45,924 bases of DNA, from contig JAGBGT010000010.1 of NCBI GenBank assembly GCA_017935865.1, positions 1 to 45,924 of the forward strand, in the 5' to 3' direction. The notes beneath the pieces are model-generated. The model was not told the DNA's origin, ran no database searches, and saw only the letters and a program-made list of their open reading frames with translations. This document shows positions 33,807 to 41,461 of this stretch, piece by piece (within the stretch, counting starts at the first letter, position 1; each line of letters begins with the position of its first letter). The DNA comes from Ruminococcus sp. Its GTDB lineage: Bacteria > Bacillota > Clostridia > Oscillospirales > Ruminococcaceae. The position numbers and the translations under genes are program-made.

Positions 33807-36209
33807 ATGGATAAGTACATTGGCAAAAAGCTTGACGGCAGATACGAAATCACTGAACTTATCGGCATCGGCGGAATGGCTGAGGTCTACAAGGGCGTTG
33901 ATGTTATCGACAATAAACCCGTCGCTATCAAGATCCTGAAGAAGGAATATGCGGAAAATGAGGAATTTCTCCGCCGTTTCCGAAATGAGTCCAAGGGAAT
34001 GGCTGTTCTATCTCATCCGAATATCGTTAAGATCTATGATGTGGGCTTCTCCGAAAAGCTCCAGTATATCGCAATGGAATACATTGACGGTATTACGCTG
34101 AAAGAGTACATCGAGGCGGAAAAGGTACTTACCTGGAAGGACACTGTTCACTTCATCATCCAGATCCTTCGCGCTCTCCAGCACGCTCACGGAAAGGGCA
34201 TCGTCCACAGAGACATAAAGCCGCAGAATATTATGATGTTCAGCGACGGTACTATCAAGATAATGGACTTCGGCATTGCCAAATTTGCCCGTGAAGAGGG
34301 GAAAACCGCTACAGATCAGGCAATAGGCAGCGTTCATTACATCAGCCCTGAACAGGCAAGCGGCGCAGTTACCGATGAAAAGAGCGATATTTATTCCGTA
34401 GGCGCGATGATGTATGAGATGCTGACGGGAAAGAAGCCCTTCGACAGCGATAATCCGGTGGCTATTGCCGTTATGCATATGCACGATATCCCTGAGCGTC
34501 CCAGGGCGATAAACGAGGAGATCCCCGACGGTCTGGAGGAGATCGTTCTCCGCGCTATGGAGAAAGCTCCCGAGGACAGATATCAGAGCACCGGTGAGAT
34601 GATCGCCGATATAGAAAAGTTCAAGGCTGATCCGTCGGTGGTTTTCGGATATTACCGTGAGGAGACCGTGGATGACGACGAGAGTACGAAATATTTCAGC
34701 AACGGCGGAAGTATTGAGCTTCCTCCTGCTGACGAAGTCCCCGTTGCGGCAGGCGCTGTGGCAGCCGGAAGAGGCGCACAGCCTGTCCCGCCAAGAAAAA
34801 CCGAGCCATACGGCAGCGCGGCAGATTATTACGACGACGATTATGATGATGAAGACGACGAGGATGAAGAGGAGGAGCGTTCTTCCCTGGTAGTTCCCGT
34901 GCTGACGGCTGTTGTGGTCGTAGTCATTATCGTGGGAGTTATTATCATATCATTCCTATTTACGGAGAGATTCGGCAAGGATTCAAACAAGAACAATGAC
35001 TGGAGTATGCCCGACGTTGTAGGCATGGACTTCAATGAGGCTGTTTCCAAGTACGGAAACAATATCCAGTTTGTGGACGACGGACAGGAATTTGACGAGG
35101 AGGAGCCGGGTGTCATTATCTGGCAGGAACTTGAGCCTGGTTCGGAATTTAAGAAGGGCGTCAAGCTGAAAGTCAAGATAAGCAAGGGCATGGAAACAGT
35201 CGAGATACCCGACGTTTACGATAAGAATGCGGAACTGGCGAAGGACATGATAACCCAGCTCGGTCTGAAGGTCGAAGTGAAAAACTACTCCAGTACCGAG
35301 GTCAAAAAGGGAAGGGTCGTTAAGACCGAGCCGGAGGCAGGACAGCAGGCGCATCTCGGTTCGACGGTCATTGTCTATGTAAGCATCGGTGAGGATCTGG
35401 GACAGGTCAGCATCGACAACTGGGTAGGCATGAACATCGAGGATGCGACACAGTTTGCAGAGTATCAGGGACTTAAAGTCGAGACTGTAGGAGTTGCCTC
35501 ATATGAGGAAGAAAACAAGGTTGTCAAGCAGAGCATTGAGCCGGGCGAAAAGGTAGAAAAGGGAACAACTATCAAGTTCGAGTACAGCAATGGCGAAAAT
35601 CCCGACGGTGAGATCGAATTTGAGTACAGCTTCCCGGCAGAGGCAAACGGCAGATTCGTTCTGGCGTTCATGCTGACGAATGCCGACAATACGGTAAGCA
35701 CTCAGGAGACTGACACGTTCTATGTTCCAGAGTTCGCTTCTGTAAAGAAGACTGTTATCGGCTCAGGCGAAAGCGTAAACTGCGTCGTTCTGCTGATGAA
35801 CATGAATAACAACAAGAGAGCTACGGTCGGAACGTATACGATCAACTTCGCTCAAAAGACAAAGACCTGTACGTCCGGCGGAGATATATGGGCGGCGCTT
35901 GAACAGGCAGGCGGATTCCCGGAGCCTGAGACGGAAGCTCCTACAGATCCTCCGGAGTACGGCACAGATCCTCCCAGCGGAGAGGACTATCAGCCCGGCA
36001 TCAACGGCGATTATGTAAACGGCATATGGCAGTATTACCAGGAGGGCGTAAACGGCACATCCAGCGGCGGAAGCTGGGTATGGTTCTTACCCGGTGAAAA
36101 CGGCGAATGGCAGAACGGCTACTTTGTATTCTACCAGGAAGGCGTAAACGGCAACTGGGTAACCTACGACGGTGTGACATACACCTGGGAATGGTCGACA
36201 TGGCAGTAA
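33807..36209 (+). CDS. prkC: PASTA-domain Ser/Thr kinase (PrkC/Stk1) with an unusual C-terminal extension
   Basis: 800 residues from ATG 33807 (site GAAGGAAAGGG). Kinase domain about 10-270: GIGGMAEVYKG, Lys in VAIKILK, HRDIKPQN (about 134) and DFGIAK (about 154). A cytoplasmic linker ends in a strongly acidic patch (YYDDDYDDEDDEDEEEE), then one transmembrane helix (about 360-383). Outside are three PASTA repeats (about 398-461, 462-531, 532-597). A beta-rich segment (about 600-700), a Pro/Thr linker and a Trp/Tyr-rich tail (about 735-800) with two YQEGVNG repeats follow, which is not usual. PASTA domains sense muropeptides or lipid II. Confidence 0.94.
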   Translation: MDKYIGKKLDGRYEITELIGIGGMAEVYKGVDVIDNKPVAIKILKKEYAENEEFLRRFRNESKGMAVLSHPNIVKIYDVGFSEKLQYIAMEYIDGITLKEYIEAEKVLTWKDTVHFIIQILRALQHAHGKGIVHRDIKPQNIMMFSDGTIKIMDFGIAKFAREEGKTATDQAIGSVHYISPEQASGAVTDEKSDIYSVGAMMYEMLTGKKPFDSDNPVAIAVMHMHDIPERPRAINEEIPDGLEEIVLRAMEKAPEDRYQSTGEMIADIEKFKADPSVVFGYYREETVDDDESTKYFSNGGSIELPPADEVPVAAGAVAAGRGAQPVPPRKTEPYGSAADYYDDDYDDEDDEDEEEERSSLVVPVLTAVVVVVIIVGVIIISFLFTERFGKDSNKNNDWSMPDVVGMDFNEAVSKYGNNIQFVDDGQEFDEEEPGVIIWQELEPGSEFKKGVKLKVKISKGMETVEIPDVYDKNAELAKDMITQLGLKVEVKNYSSTEVKKGRVVKTEPEAGQQAHLGSTVIVYVSIGEDLGQVSIDNWVGMNIEDATQFAEYQGLKVETVGVASYEEENKVVKQSIEPGEKVEKGTTIKFEYSNGENPDGEIEFEYSFPAEANGRFVLAFMLTNADNTVSTQETDTFYVPEFASVKKTVIGSGESVNCVVLLMNMNNNKRATVGTYTINFAQKTKTCTSGGDIWAALEQAGGFPEPETEAPTDPPEYGTDPPSGEDYQPGINGDYVNGIWQYYQEGVNGTSSGGSWVWFLPGENGEWQNGYFVFYQEGVNGNWVTYDGVTYTWEWSTWQ

Positions 36210-37087
36210 CAGCCGAAAAAAGCACAAGCGGAATTATACTGAAATGCTTAGGGGGACTCTACACTGTGGAGTCCCCTGACGGTATATTTCAGTGCAAGGC
36301 AAGAGGAATTTTCCGCAGCAGAGGAATCAGCCCCTCCGTGGGCGACAGAGTGACGGTAACAGGAGGAGTTATCTCCGGGATCGAGGAACGCCGCAATTTT
36401 CTTATAAGACCTCCCCTTGCCAATCTCGATCAGATAATTTTTATCGTTTCCACTGTCAGTCCTCCGCCAAACTACCTGATACTGGATAAATTCATTGCTA
36501 TCGCGGAATTCAAGGGCATCCGCCCTGTGATGATCATTACGAAAACCGACCTTGGAAGCAGCAGCGAAATAAAGGAGATCTACGGAAAGATCGGCATAGA
36601 GGTCATGGAGGTCAGCTACAGCGATAAAAGTACCGTTGAGGCAGTCCGGGAGCTGCTGAAAGGAAAAATAAGCGCATTTACGGGAAACTCTGGGGCAGGA
36701 AAATCCACCCTGCTCAATGCGGTGGACTCGCAGCTTAATATCCCCACAGCCGAAATAAGCCGGAAGCTTGGAAGAGGTCGCCATACCACCCGCCATGCCG
36801 AGCTTTATAAGCTGGAGGACGGCGGATATATCGCCGATACACCCGGATTTTCGACATTTGAGACCAACCGGTACGATATCATCCGCAAGGAAGAGCTGGC
36901 TGACTGCTTTCGGGAGTTCCGCGGTCTTACGGGGAACTGCCGCTTCCGGGACTGCGGTCACATCTGCGAAAAGGGATGCGCAGTAGTTGCGGCGGTAGAG
37001 CAGGGTCTGATCCCGAAACAGCGGCATGAGAGCTACTGCGCCATGTATGAGGAGGCAAAGCGGCTGAAGGAGTGGGAGCTGAAATGA
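36200..37087 (+). CDS. rsgA: Ribosome small-subunit GTPase RsgA
   Basis: 295 residues from ATG 36200; ATG 36191 (three codons earlier) is also possible, and both overlap the kinase end. An OB-fold N-terminus is followed by a circularly permuted GTPase with G4 (TKTDL) before G1 (TGNSGAGKSTLL) and G3 (DTPGF), and a zinc finger CRFRDCGHICEKGC. It checks maturation of the 30S decoding centre. The prkC-rsgA-thiN-spoVM order is conserved in Firmicutes, but rpe, often between rsgA and thiN, is absent here. Confidence 0.94.
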   Translation: MAVTAEKSTSGIILKCLGGLYTVESPDGIFQCKARGIFRSRGISPSVGDRVTVTGGVISGIEERRNFLIRPPLANLDQIIFIVSTVSPPPNYLILDKFIAIAEFKGIRPVMIITKTDLGSSSEIKEIYGKIGIEVMEVSYSDKSTVEAVRELLKGKISAFTGNSGAGKSTLLNAVDSQLNIPTAEISRKLGRGRHTTRHAELYKLEDGGYIADTPGFSTFETNRYDIIRKEELADCFREFRGLTGNCRFRDCGHICEKGCAVVAAVEQGLIPKQRHESYCAMYEEAKRLKEWELK

Positions 37088-37716
37088 GAGAATGTGCGGT
37101 TTTTGCAGGCGGAGTCATTGAAAACCCCGGGTTTATAGACAAAAAAGAGCTGCTGGAAAGCTGCAGCTTCATTATCTGCGCCGACGGCGGCTACAGATAT
37201 GCCGAGGCTCTGGGTATTATCCCCGATCTGTTTGTGGGAGATTTCGATTCCTACAGCGGCGAGCTTCCCGGCGGCATAGAGGTACACAAAAGTGTCCCGG
37301 AAAAGGACGATACGGACACCTTGCTGGCGGTTCGCGAGGCGATAGAGGCTGGGTACAGCGAGATCCGGCTCTACGGTGCATTGGGTGCGCGGATCGATCA
37401 CGCAATTGCGAATATTCAGACTATGATCTTTGCCCACAGCAGGGGATGCGAGCTGAAAATCATTGACGAAGCAAATGAAATGTTTCTACAGGGCGCAGGC
37501 GAGAGGTCATATATCCGCCGGGACGGCTGGTATTTTTCGCTTTTTGCAATGGGCGGCAATGCGCATATATCGAGCTGCCGGGGCGTAAAATATCCAATAG
37601 AAGATTACCAGATGACGCCGGAATTTCCTATCGGCGTAAGCAATGAAATAACGGCTGACAAGGCGATTCTCCGTGTGGATTCAGGTCTGGTACTGGTTAT
37701 CCGTTCAAAAATGTAA
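37084..37716 (+). CDS. thiN: Thiamine pyrophosphokinase
   Basis: 210 residues from ATG 37084, overlapping rsgA by 4 nt. CADGGYRYAEALGIIPDLFV and GDFDSYSG form the ATP/Mg site, DDTDTLLAVREA binds the phosphates, and YGALGARIDHAIAN completes the family pattern. It makes thiamine diphosphate from thiamine and ATP. No TPP riboswitch is seen nearby. Confidence 0.93.
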   Translation: MRECAVFAGGVIENPGFIDKKELLESCSFIICADGGYRYAEALGIIPDLFVGDFDSYSGELPGGIEVHKSVPEKDDTDTLLAVREAIEAGYSEIRLYGALGARIDHAIANIQTMIFAHSRGCELKIIDEANEMFLQGAGERSYIRRDGWYFSLFAMGGNAHISSCRGVKYPIEDYQMTPEFPIGVSNEITADKAILRVDSGLVLVIRSKM

Positions 37717-37720
37717 CAAG

Positions 37721-37766
37721 TTTCTCCCGATCGGAATATAATATTATATTCCGGTCGAAGGAGGGA
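37721..37766 (+). promoter_or_regulatory. Palindrome that can sequester the spoVM Shine-Dalgarno
   Basis: CGGAATATAATATTATATTCCG (37732-37753) is a perfect palindrome, extended to 37728-37757 with one G-T pair. After a 2-nt bulge the outer bases TTTCTCC (37721-37727) can pair with GGAGGGA (37760-37766), the spoVM ribosome site. The left half also contains TATAAT (37737-37742), so a transcript starting here would lack the masking strand. Confidence 0.6.
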
Positions 37767-37771
37767 TCAGT

Positions 37772-37858
37772 TTGAAGATAGTTGTTGTCAAGAGCCCGAG
37801 GTTTTTATCCGGCATACTCAGAGCTATTTTTCACATTAAAAAAGAGGAAGAGCAATAG
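37772..37858 (+). CDS. spoVM: Stage V sporulation protein M
   Basis: 28 residues from TTG 37772, 4-5 nt after AAGGAGGGATC. The product begins MKIVVVKSPRFLSGILRAIF and ends in HIKKEEEQ. It lines up without gaps with Bacillus SpoVM over the first 20 residues, keeping Lys2, Lys7, Pro9, Phe11, Leu12, Gly14, Ile15, Arg17 and Ala18; Pro9 gives the shape that recognises positive membrane curvature. SpoVM is an amphipathic helix that lies on the forespore surface and anchors the SpoIVA coat base. The position after rsgA-thiN is the conserved spoVM locus. Too short for routine gene finders. Confidence 0.9.
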   Translation: MKIVVVKSPRFLSGILRAIFHIKKEEEQ

Positions 37859-37867
37859 ACGAAAAGA

Positions 37868-37905
37868 AGCTGCTGCAATACCTGAATTGCGGCAGCTCTT
37901 TATTT
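37868..37905. terminator. Terminator between spoVM and the vanZ-like gene
   Basis: AGCTGCTGCAAT (37868-37879) pairs with ATTGCGGCAGCT (37886-37897) and is followed by CTTTATTTGTTATT. It can serve both convergent genes. Confidence 0.8.
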
Positions 37906-37906
37906 G

Positions 37907-38407
37907 TTATTCCATGACCGGATCCTTGTCTGCGATCAGCGTAAAGACTATCAGCGAAATAAACATACCCGTCAGGCTGCCGCTTGTGTCGATAAGTACA
38001 TCGGTGAACATACAGGCTCTTCCGGGGACGAAATACTGATGCAGCTCGTCGGAGCAGGCATAGAGAAAGCAGAAAACAAGTGCTCCGAGCTTTTTCGCGC
38101 TGAAGAATTTACATCTTCCCAGAAACATGGACACACAGAATCCCAGGGCTGCAAAGGCGGTGAAATGGGCAGTTTTTCGTATAATATGGCTTATGTCGTC
38201 ATATATGTTCTGCTGCTCCGCCGGAGACAGTTCATTGAAGTTATCATAGCGAAGGTCAATGACGATCTCCACGATAGTTCCGCTCGTTTCCGAGGAGTCT
38301 CCGGAATTTTCGCAGGAAAACAGGAAGATCGCGGTCATGACGGCAATGGTAAGGATGAAGAAGATCACGGCTCTGGGCGAGGAGAAATTCTTAGAAGTTT
38401 TATTCAT
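37907..38407 (-). CDS. VanZ family membrane protein
   Basis: 166 residues from ATG 38407, behind AGAAAGGA; an ATG at 38440 has no ribosome site. Membrane segments at about 13-32, 85-105 and 110-130, and one at the C-terminus. The family core is visible as RKTAHFTAFAALGFCVS, then YACSDELHQYFVPGRACMFTDVLIDTSGSLTG. VanZ proteins influence teicoplanin resistance in enterococci, but most chromosomal copies have no known role. It is convergent to spoVM and divergent from the next gene. Confidence 0.88.
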   Translation of the reverse strand: MNKTSKNFSSPRAVIFFILTIAVMTAIFLFSCENSGDSSETSGTIVEIVIDLRYDNFNELSPAEQQNIYDDISHIIRKTAHFTAFAALGFCVSMFLGRCKFFSAKKLGALVFCFLYACSDELHQYFVPGRACMFTDVLIDTSGSLTGMFISLIVFTLIADKDPVME

Positions 38408-38445
38408 TGGTAAAAATCCTTTCTTAGGGCGTGTTGACACTATAT

Positions 38446-38474
38446 ATTATACAGCATTTAAGATGATTTGTAAA
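38446..38474 (-). promoter_or_regulatory. Sigma-A promoter of the vanZ-like gene
   Basis: On the minus strand TTTACA (38469-38474), 17 bp, TATAAT (38446-38451). Confidence 0.7.
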
Positions 38475-38522
38475 GCGTGGCAAAATTGTAACCATTTAGT
38501 AACAATTAATTCTGAAAAGGAC

Positions 38523-38551
38523 TTGTATCTTGAGGAAAAAAATGCTATAAT
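38523..38551 (+). promoter_or_regulatory. Sigma-A promoter of the unknown membrane protein
   Basis: TTGTAT (38523-38528), 17 bp, TATAAT (38546-38551), about 52 bp before the start codon. Confidence 0.65.
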
Positions 38552-38603
38552 ATAAATATGTGTGATGTTTTCGATTCGCAATAAGTTTTATTCGGAGGTT
38601 AAA

Positions 38604-39830
38604 ATGAAAGCTTTTTTTTCAAACATCTGGACTAAAAGATTTGTTTCACTTATAGCCGCATTTTATACGGTAGGCGTATTTTTCCTTTGCTATTTCTCAA
38701 TCTTTTATGACATCCATATCCATTCCCGGGCGTCGGTCTGCCTTATCGTTTCCGGAATATCGGCAATTGCACTGGTACTTATGCTCTACACCCGAAAGCA
38801 GATAATAACCAGAGTATGCAGCTTTCTGATACTTCTGGCGATGCTGCCGGTGGTGCTGCTGTATTTTGACGAAAAGGCGCTGCTGATACCTATTGTCATT
38901 ACTGGAATAGTGATACTCCTGCTTTCCGGGGCAGGAGAGGGTACGAAAACTCTCATCGGCACTATTATTCTCCTGATGTATATTTTTGGCGCGCTGGGAT
39001 ATTTTCTCTTCACTACGTTTTTCGTGACTGCCGCAAAGACTGAGGTCATTGCGAAAGGCGTTTCGCCCTCCGGACGATACCGCTACTCTGTCATCAATAC
39101 CGAGGATAAGTCAGGCGGAAGCACGGCAATTTATTTTGAGCCTAATTACGCGGACAAAAAATTCCCGATGGTGACGTTTACACTGAAAAATATGGAGCGC
39201 GTCTGCTATCTGGAGCGTCCTATCAGCGAAAATGTCGATCTGAAATGGGATACCATGGATCGCCAGTCTATCACTGACGAGCTGAATAATATTTCAGAAA
39301 ATATCATGGTCGATCTTACTGACAGCGAACTGGAAAAGTTTGGTCATCCTATTGATTCCAGGCTGGAAGTTGCCGAGGTCGATGTCTATATTTTGCTGGA
39401 GATCGGTCTTACTGCCAGCGATGTTGAGCCTCTGCGGCTTGATGATCTGGACGACACTCAGCTTGCAGGATTTGACATTGGCAGGGATGCGTCCGGCAAA
39501 TACTACGTCCTCGATCCATCCCCGGAGCTTATGGACAAGGCTGGTCCTTCGGGGGATAAGATCTACCTTTCAGAGCTGGATGCAAAGGGCTATGATGCTT
39601 TCAACAGCTCCCATGTGAACAGTTGGGGCGTTCCGCTTTTCAAGCTGCAAAAGAACAACGAGTTGCCTCTCTCATCCCTCAGCGACGAACAACTGGCTGA
39701 AATGGGCGTTTCAGAGTCGGGAGACGTGCTCACCTACAATGGCAAGGTCTGCTTCCGCTATTACGTTGCGGAGCTGGAGGACTACTTCGAGGTGGACAAG
39801 AGAAGCTTTTCTGTTGATCTGTTCAGCTAA
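38604..39830 (+). CDS. Unrecognised multi-pass membrane protein with a large extracytoplasmic domain
   Basis: 408 residues from ATG 38604 (site CGGAGG). I do not recognise the family. Five hydrophobic segments fill residues about 12-150. The remaining 255 residues are hydrophilic and probably outside the cell, starting with a beta-rich part (VSPSGRYRYSVINTEDKSGG). Two related motifs occur near the C-terminus: LDDLDDTQLAGFDIGRDASG and SSLSDEQLAEMGVSESGDVL, each followed by a Tyr-containing strand, suggesting an internal duplication. It has its own promoter and is separated from xylA by a repeat element, so a link to xylose use is not supported. Confidence 0.7.
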   Translation: MKAFFSNIWTKRFVSLIAAFYTVGVFFLCYFSIFYDIHIHSRASVCLIVSGISAIALVLMLYTRKQIITRVCSFLILLAMLPVVLLYFDEKALLIPIVITGIVILLLSGAGEGTKTLIGTIILLMYIFGALGYFLFTTFFVTAAKTEVIAKGVSPSGRYRYSVINTEDKSGGSTAIYFEPNYADKKFPMVTFTLKNMERVCYLERPISENVDLKWDTMDRQSITDELNNISENIMVDLTDSELEKFGHPIDSRLEVAEVDVYILLEIGLTASDVEPLRLDDLDDTQLAGFDIGRDASGKYYVLDPSPELMDKAGPSGDKIYLSELDAKGYDAFNSSHVNSWGVPLFKLQKNNELPLSSLSDEQLAEMGVSESGDVLTYNGKVCFRYYVAELEDYFEVDKRSFSVDLFS

Positions 39831-39873
39831 GGCGATTTATATGCGGTTATAACCTGAACTTTCAGGTAATATA

Positions 39874-40036
39874 AGAACTTGTTCTCATAGGATTCGTGCG
39901 CAGATTTTCGAGCATAATTTTACTGAGTGCAAGGCGAAAAAGCGAAAGCATACTGACGTATGGTGAGCTTTTTCAACGCAGCAATCGGTAAAATTTGCCG
40001 AAAAGATGCATGCAATATCCTATGAGAACAAGTTCT
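39874..40036. repeat. 163-bp element with perfect 20-bp terminal inverted repeats, upstream of xylA
   Basis: AGAACTTGTTCTCATAGGAT (39874-39893) is repeated inverted and perfect at 40017-40036. The exact centre is CATACTGACGTATG (39949-39962), related on the opposite strand to the centres at 18028-18041 and 43069-43082. A further palindrome CGGTAAAATTTGCCG lies near 39986-40000. No coding capacity. The right end is 29 bp from the xylA start, so the xylA promoter must lie in or before it; I see no clear one. Confidence 0.85.
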
Positions 40037-40065
40037 AAATTAATTAATAGCTATAGGAGGTTATT

Positions 40066-41388
40066 ATGAGCGAATTTTTTAAGGAAATAGGCAAGATCCC
40101 TTATGAAGGAAAGAACTCCGTCAACCCTCTGGCGTTCAAGTACTATGATCCCGATGAGGTGATCGCCGGCAAGACAATGAAGGAGCATCTCCGTTTTGCA
40201 CTTTCGTGGTGGCACACAATGGGAGGCGACGGTACCGATATGTTCGGCTGCGGAACTACCGACAAAACATGGGGCGAGGCAGACCCTACGGCTCGCGCAA
40301 AGGCTAAGGTAGACGCTGCATTCGAGATCATGGACAAGCTGTCTATCGAGTATTTCTGCTTCCACGACCGCGACCTCTCACCGGAGTATGGATCGCTTGC
40401 AGAGACAAATGCAAAGCTGGACGAGATCACCGATTACATCAAGGCTAAGCAGGACGAGACTGGATTGAAGTGTCTCTGGGGTACGGCTAAGTGCTTCGAC
40501 CACCCTCGCTATATGCACGGCGCAGGCACATCTCCCTCAGCCGACGTTTTTGCATATGCCGCGGCTCAGATCAAAAAGGCTATCGACGCAACTGTCAAGC
40601 TTGGCGGTCAGGGCTATGTTTTCTGGGGAGGACGTGAGGGCTACGAGACTCTCCTGAACACAAACATGGGTCTGGAGCTTGACAATATGGCTCGCCTTAT
40701 GAAAATGGCTGTTGAGTATGCACGCTCTATCGGCTACACAGGCGATTTTTACATTGAGCCTAAGCCTAAGGAGCCTACAAAGCATCAGTATGATTTTGAT
40801 ACGGCTACTGTTCTGGGATTCCTCCGCAAGTACGGTCTGGAGAAGGATTTCAAGATGAACATTGAGGCTAACCATGCAACTCTGGCTCAGCACACATTCC
40901 AGCAGGAGCTGCGTGTTGCACGGGACAACGGCTTCTTCGGTTCGATCGACGCAAACCAGGGCGATCCGCTTCTGGGCTGGGATACAGACCAGTTCCCAAC
41001 AAATATCTACGACGCAGCGCTGTGTATGTATGAGGTGCTGAAAGCAGGCGGCTTCACAAACGGCGGTCTCAACTTCGATTCCAAGGCGAGACGCGGCAGC
41101 TTTACTCCCGAGGATATTTTCCACAGCTATATCGCAGGCATGGACACATTTGCCCTCGGACTGCGTATTGCCGTAAAGATTATTGAGGACGGCAGGATCG
41201 ACAAGTTCGTTGCCGACAGATATTCTTCATGGAATACAGGCATCGGCAAGGATATCATCGACGGCAAGGTCGGCTTTGCAGAGCTTGAAAAGTACGCTCT
41301 CGAAAAGGGCGAGGTTACTGACTCCCTTACAAGCGGACGCCAGGAAATGCTCGAGGCTGTTATCAACAATATTATGTTCAGTCTGTAA
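40066..41388 (+). CDS. xylA: Xylose isomerase
   Basis: 440 residues (site TAGGAGG). Catalytic His and neighbours in [10 protein letters not shown], the metal-binding Glu in [17 protein letters not shown], Glu and His in [15 protein letters not shown], and the metal Asp residues in [19 protein letters not shown]. The length and [14 protein letters not shown] motif place it in the longer, class II type. It turns D-xylose into D-xylulose for XylB. Codon use suggests good expression. No xylose repressor gene or CcpA site is obvious nearby. Confidence 0.97.
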   Translation: MSEFFKEIGKIPYEGKNSVNPLAFKYYDPDEVIAGKTMKEHLRFALSWWHTMGGDGTDMFGCGTTDKTWGEADPTARAKAKVDAAFEIMDKLSIEYFCFHDRDLSPEYGSLAETNAKLDEITDYIKAKQDETGLKCLWGTAKCFDHPRYMHGAGTSPSADVFAYAAAQIKKAIDATVKLGGQGYVFWGGREGYETLLNTNMGLELDNMARLMKMAVEYARSIGYTGDFYIEPKPKEPTKHQYDFDTATVLGFLRKYGLEKDFKMNIEANHATLAQHTFQQELRVARDNGFFGSIDANQGDPLLGWDTDQFPTNIYDAALCMYEVLKAGGFTNGGLNFDSKARRGSFTPEDIFHSYIAGMDTFALGLRIAVKIIEDGRIDKFVADRYSSWNTGIGKDIIDGKVGFAELEKYALEKGEVTDSLTSGRQEMLEAVINNIMFSL

Positions 41389-41411
41389 AGGCAGTTCTTT
41401 CTGCTATAAAA

Positions 41412-41445
41412 AAGGGAAGCGGCAAAAGGTTGCTTCCCTTATTTG
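41412..41445 (+). terminator. Intergenic hairpin between xylA and xylB
   Basis: AAGGGAAGC (41412-41420) pairs with GCTTCCCTT (41432-41440), followed by ATTTG. The T-run is weak, so it may act as a partial terminator or protect the xylA 3' end. Confidence 0.6.
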
Positions 41446-41461
41446 ATAAGAGGTGTAAATT

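Noticed and set aside
39831..40065. CcpA (cre) or XylR operator upstream of xylA
   Set aside because: No sequence close to the cre consensus was found, and the palindromes seen are explained by the repeat element.
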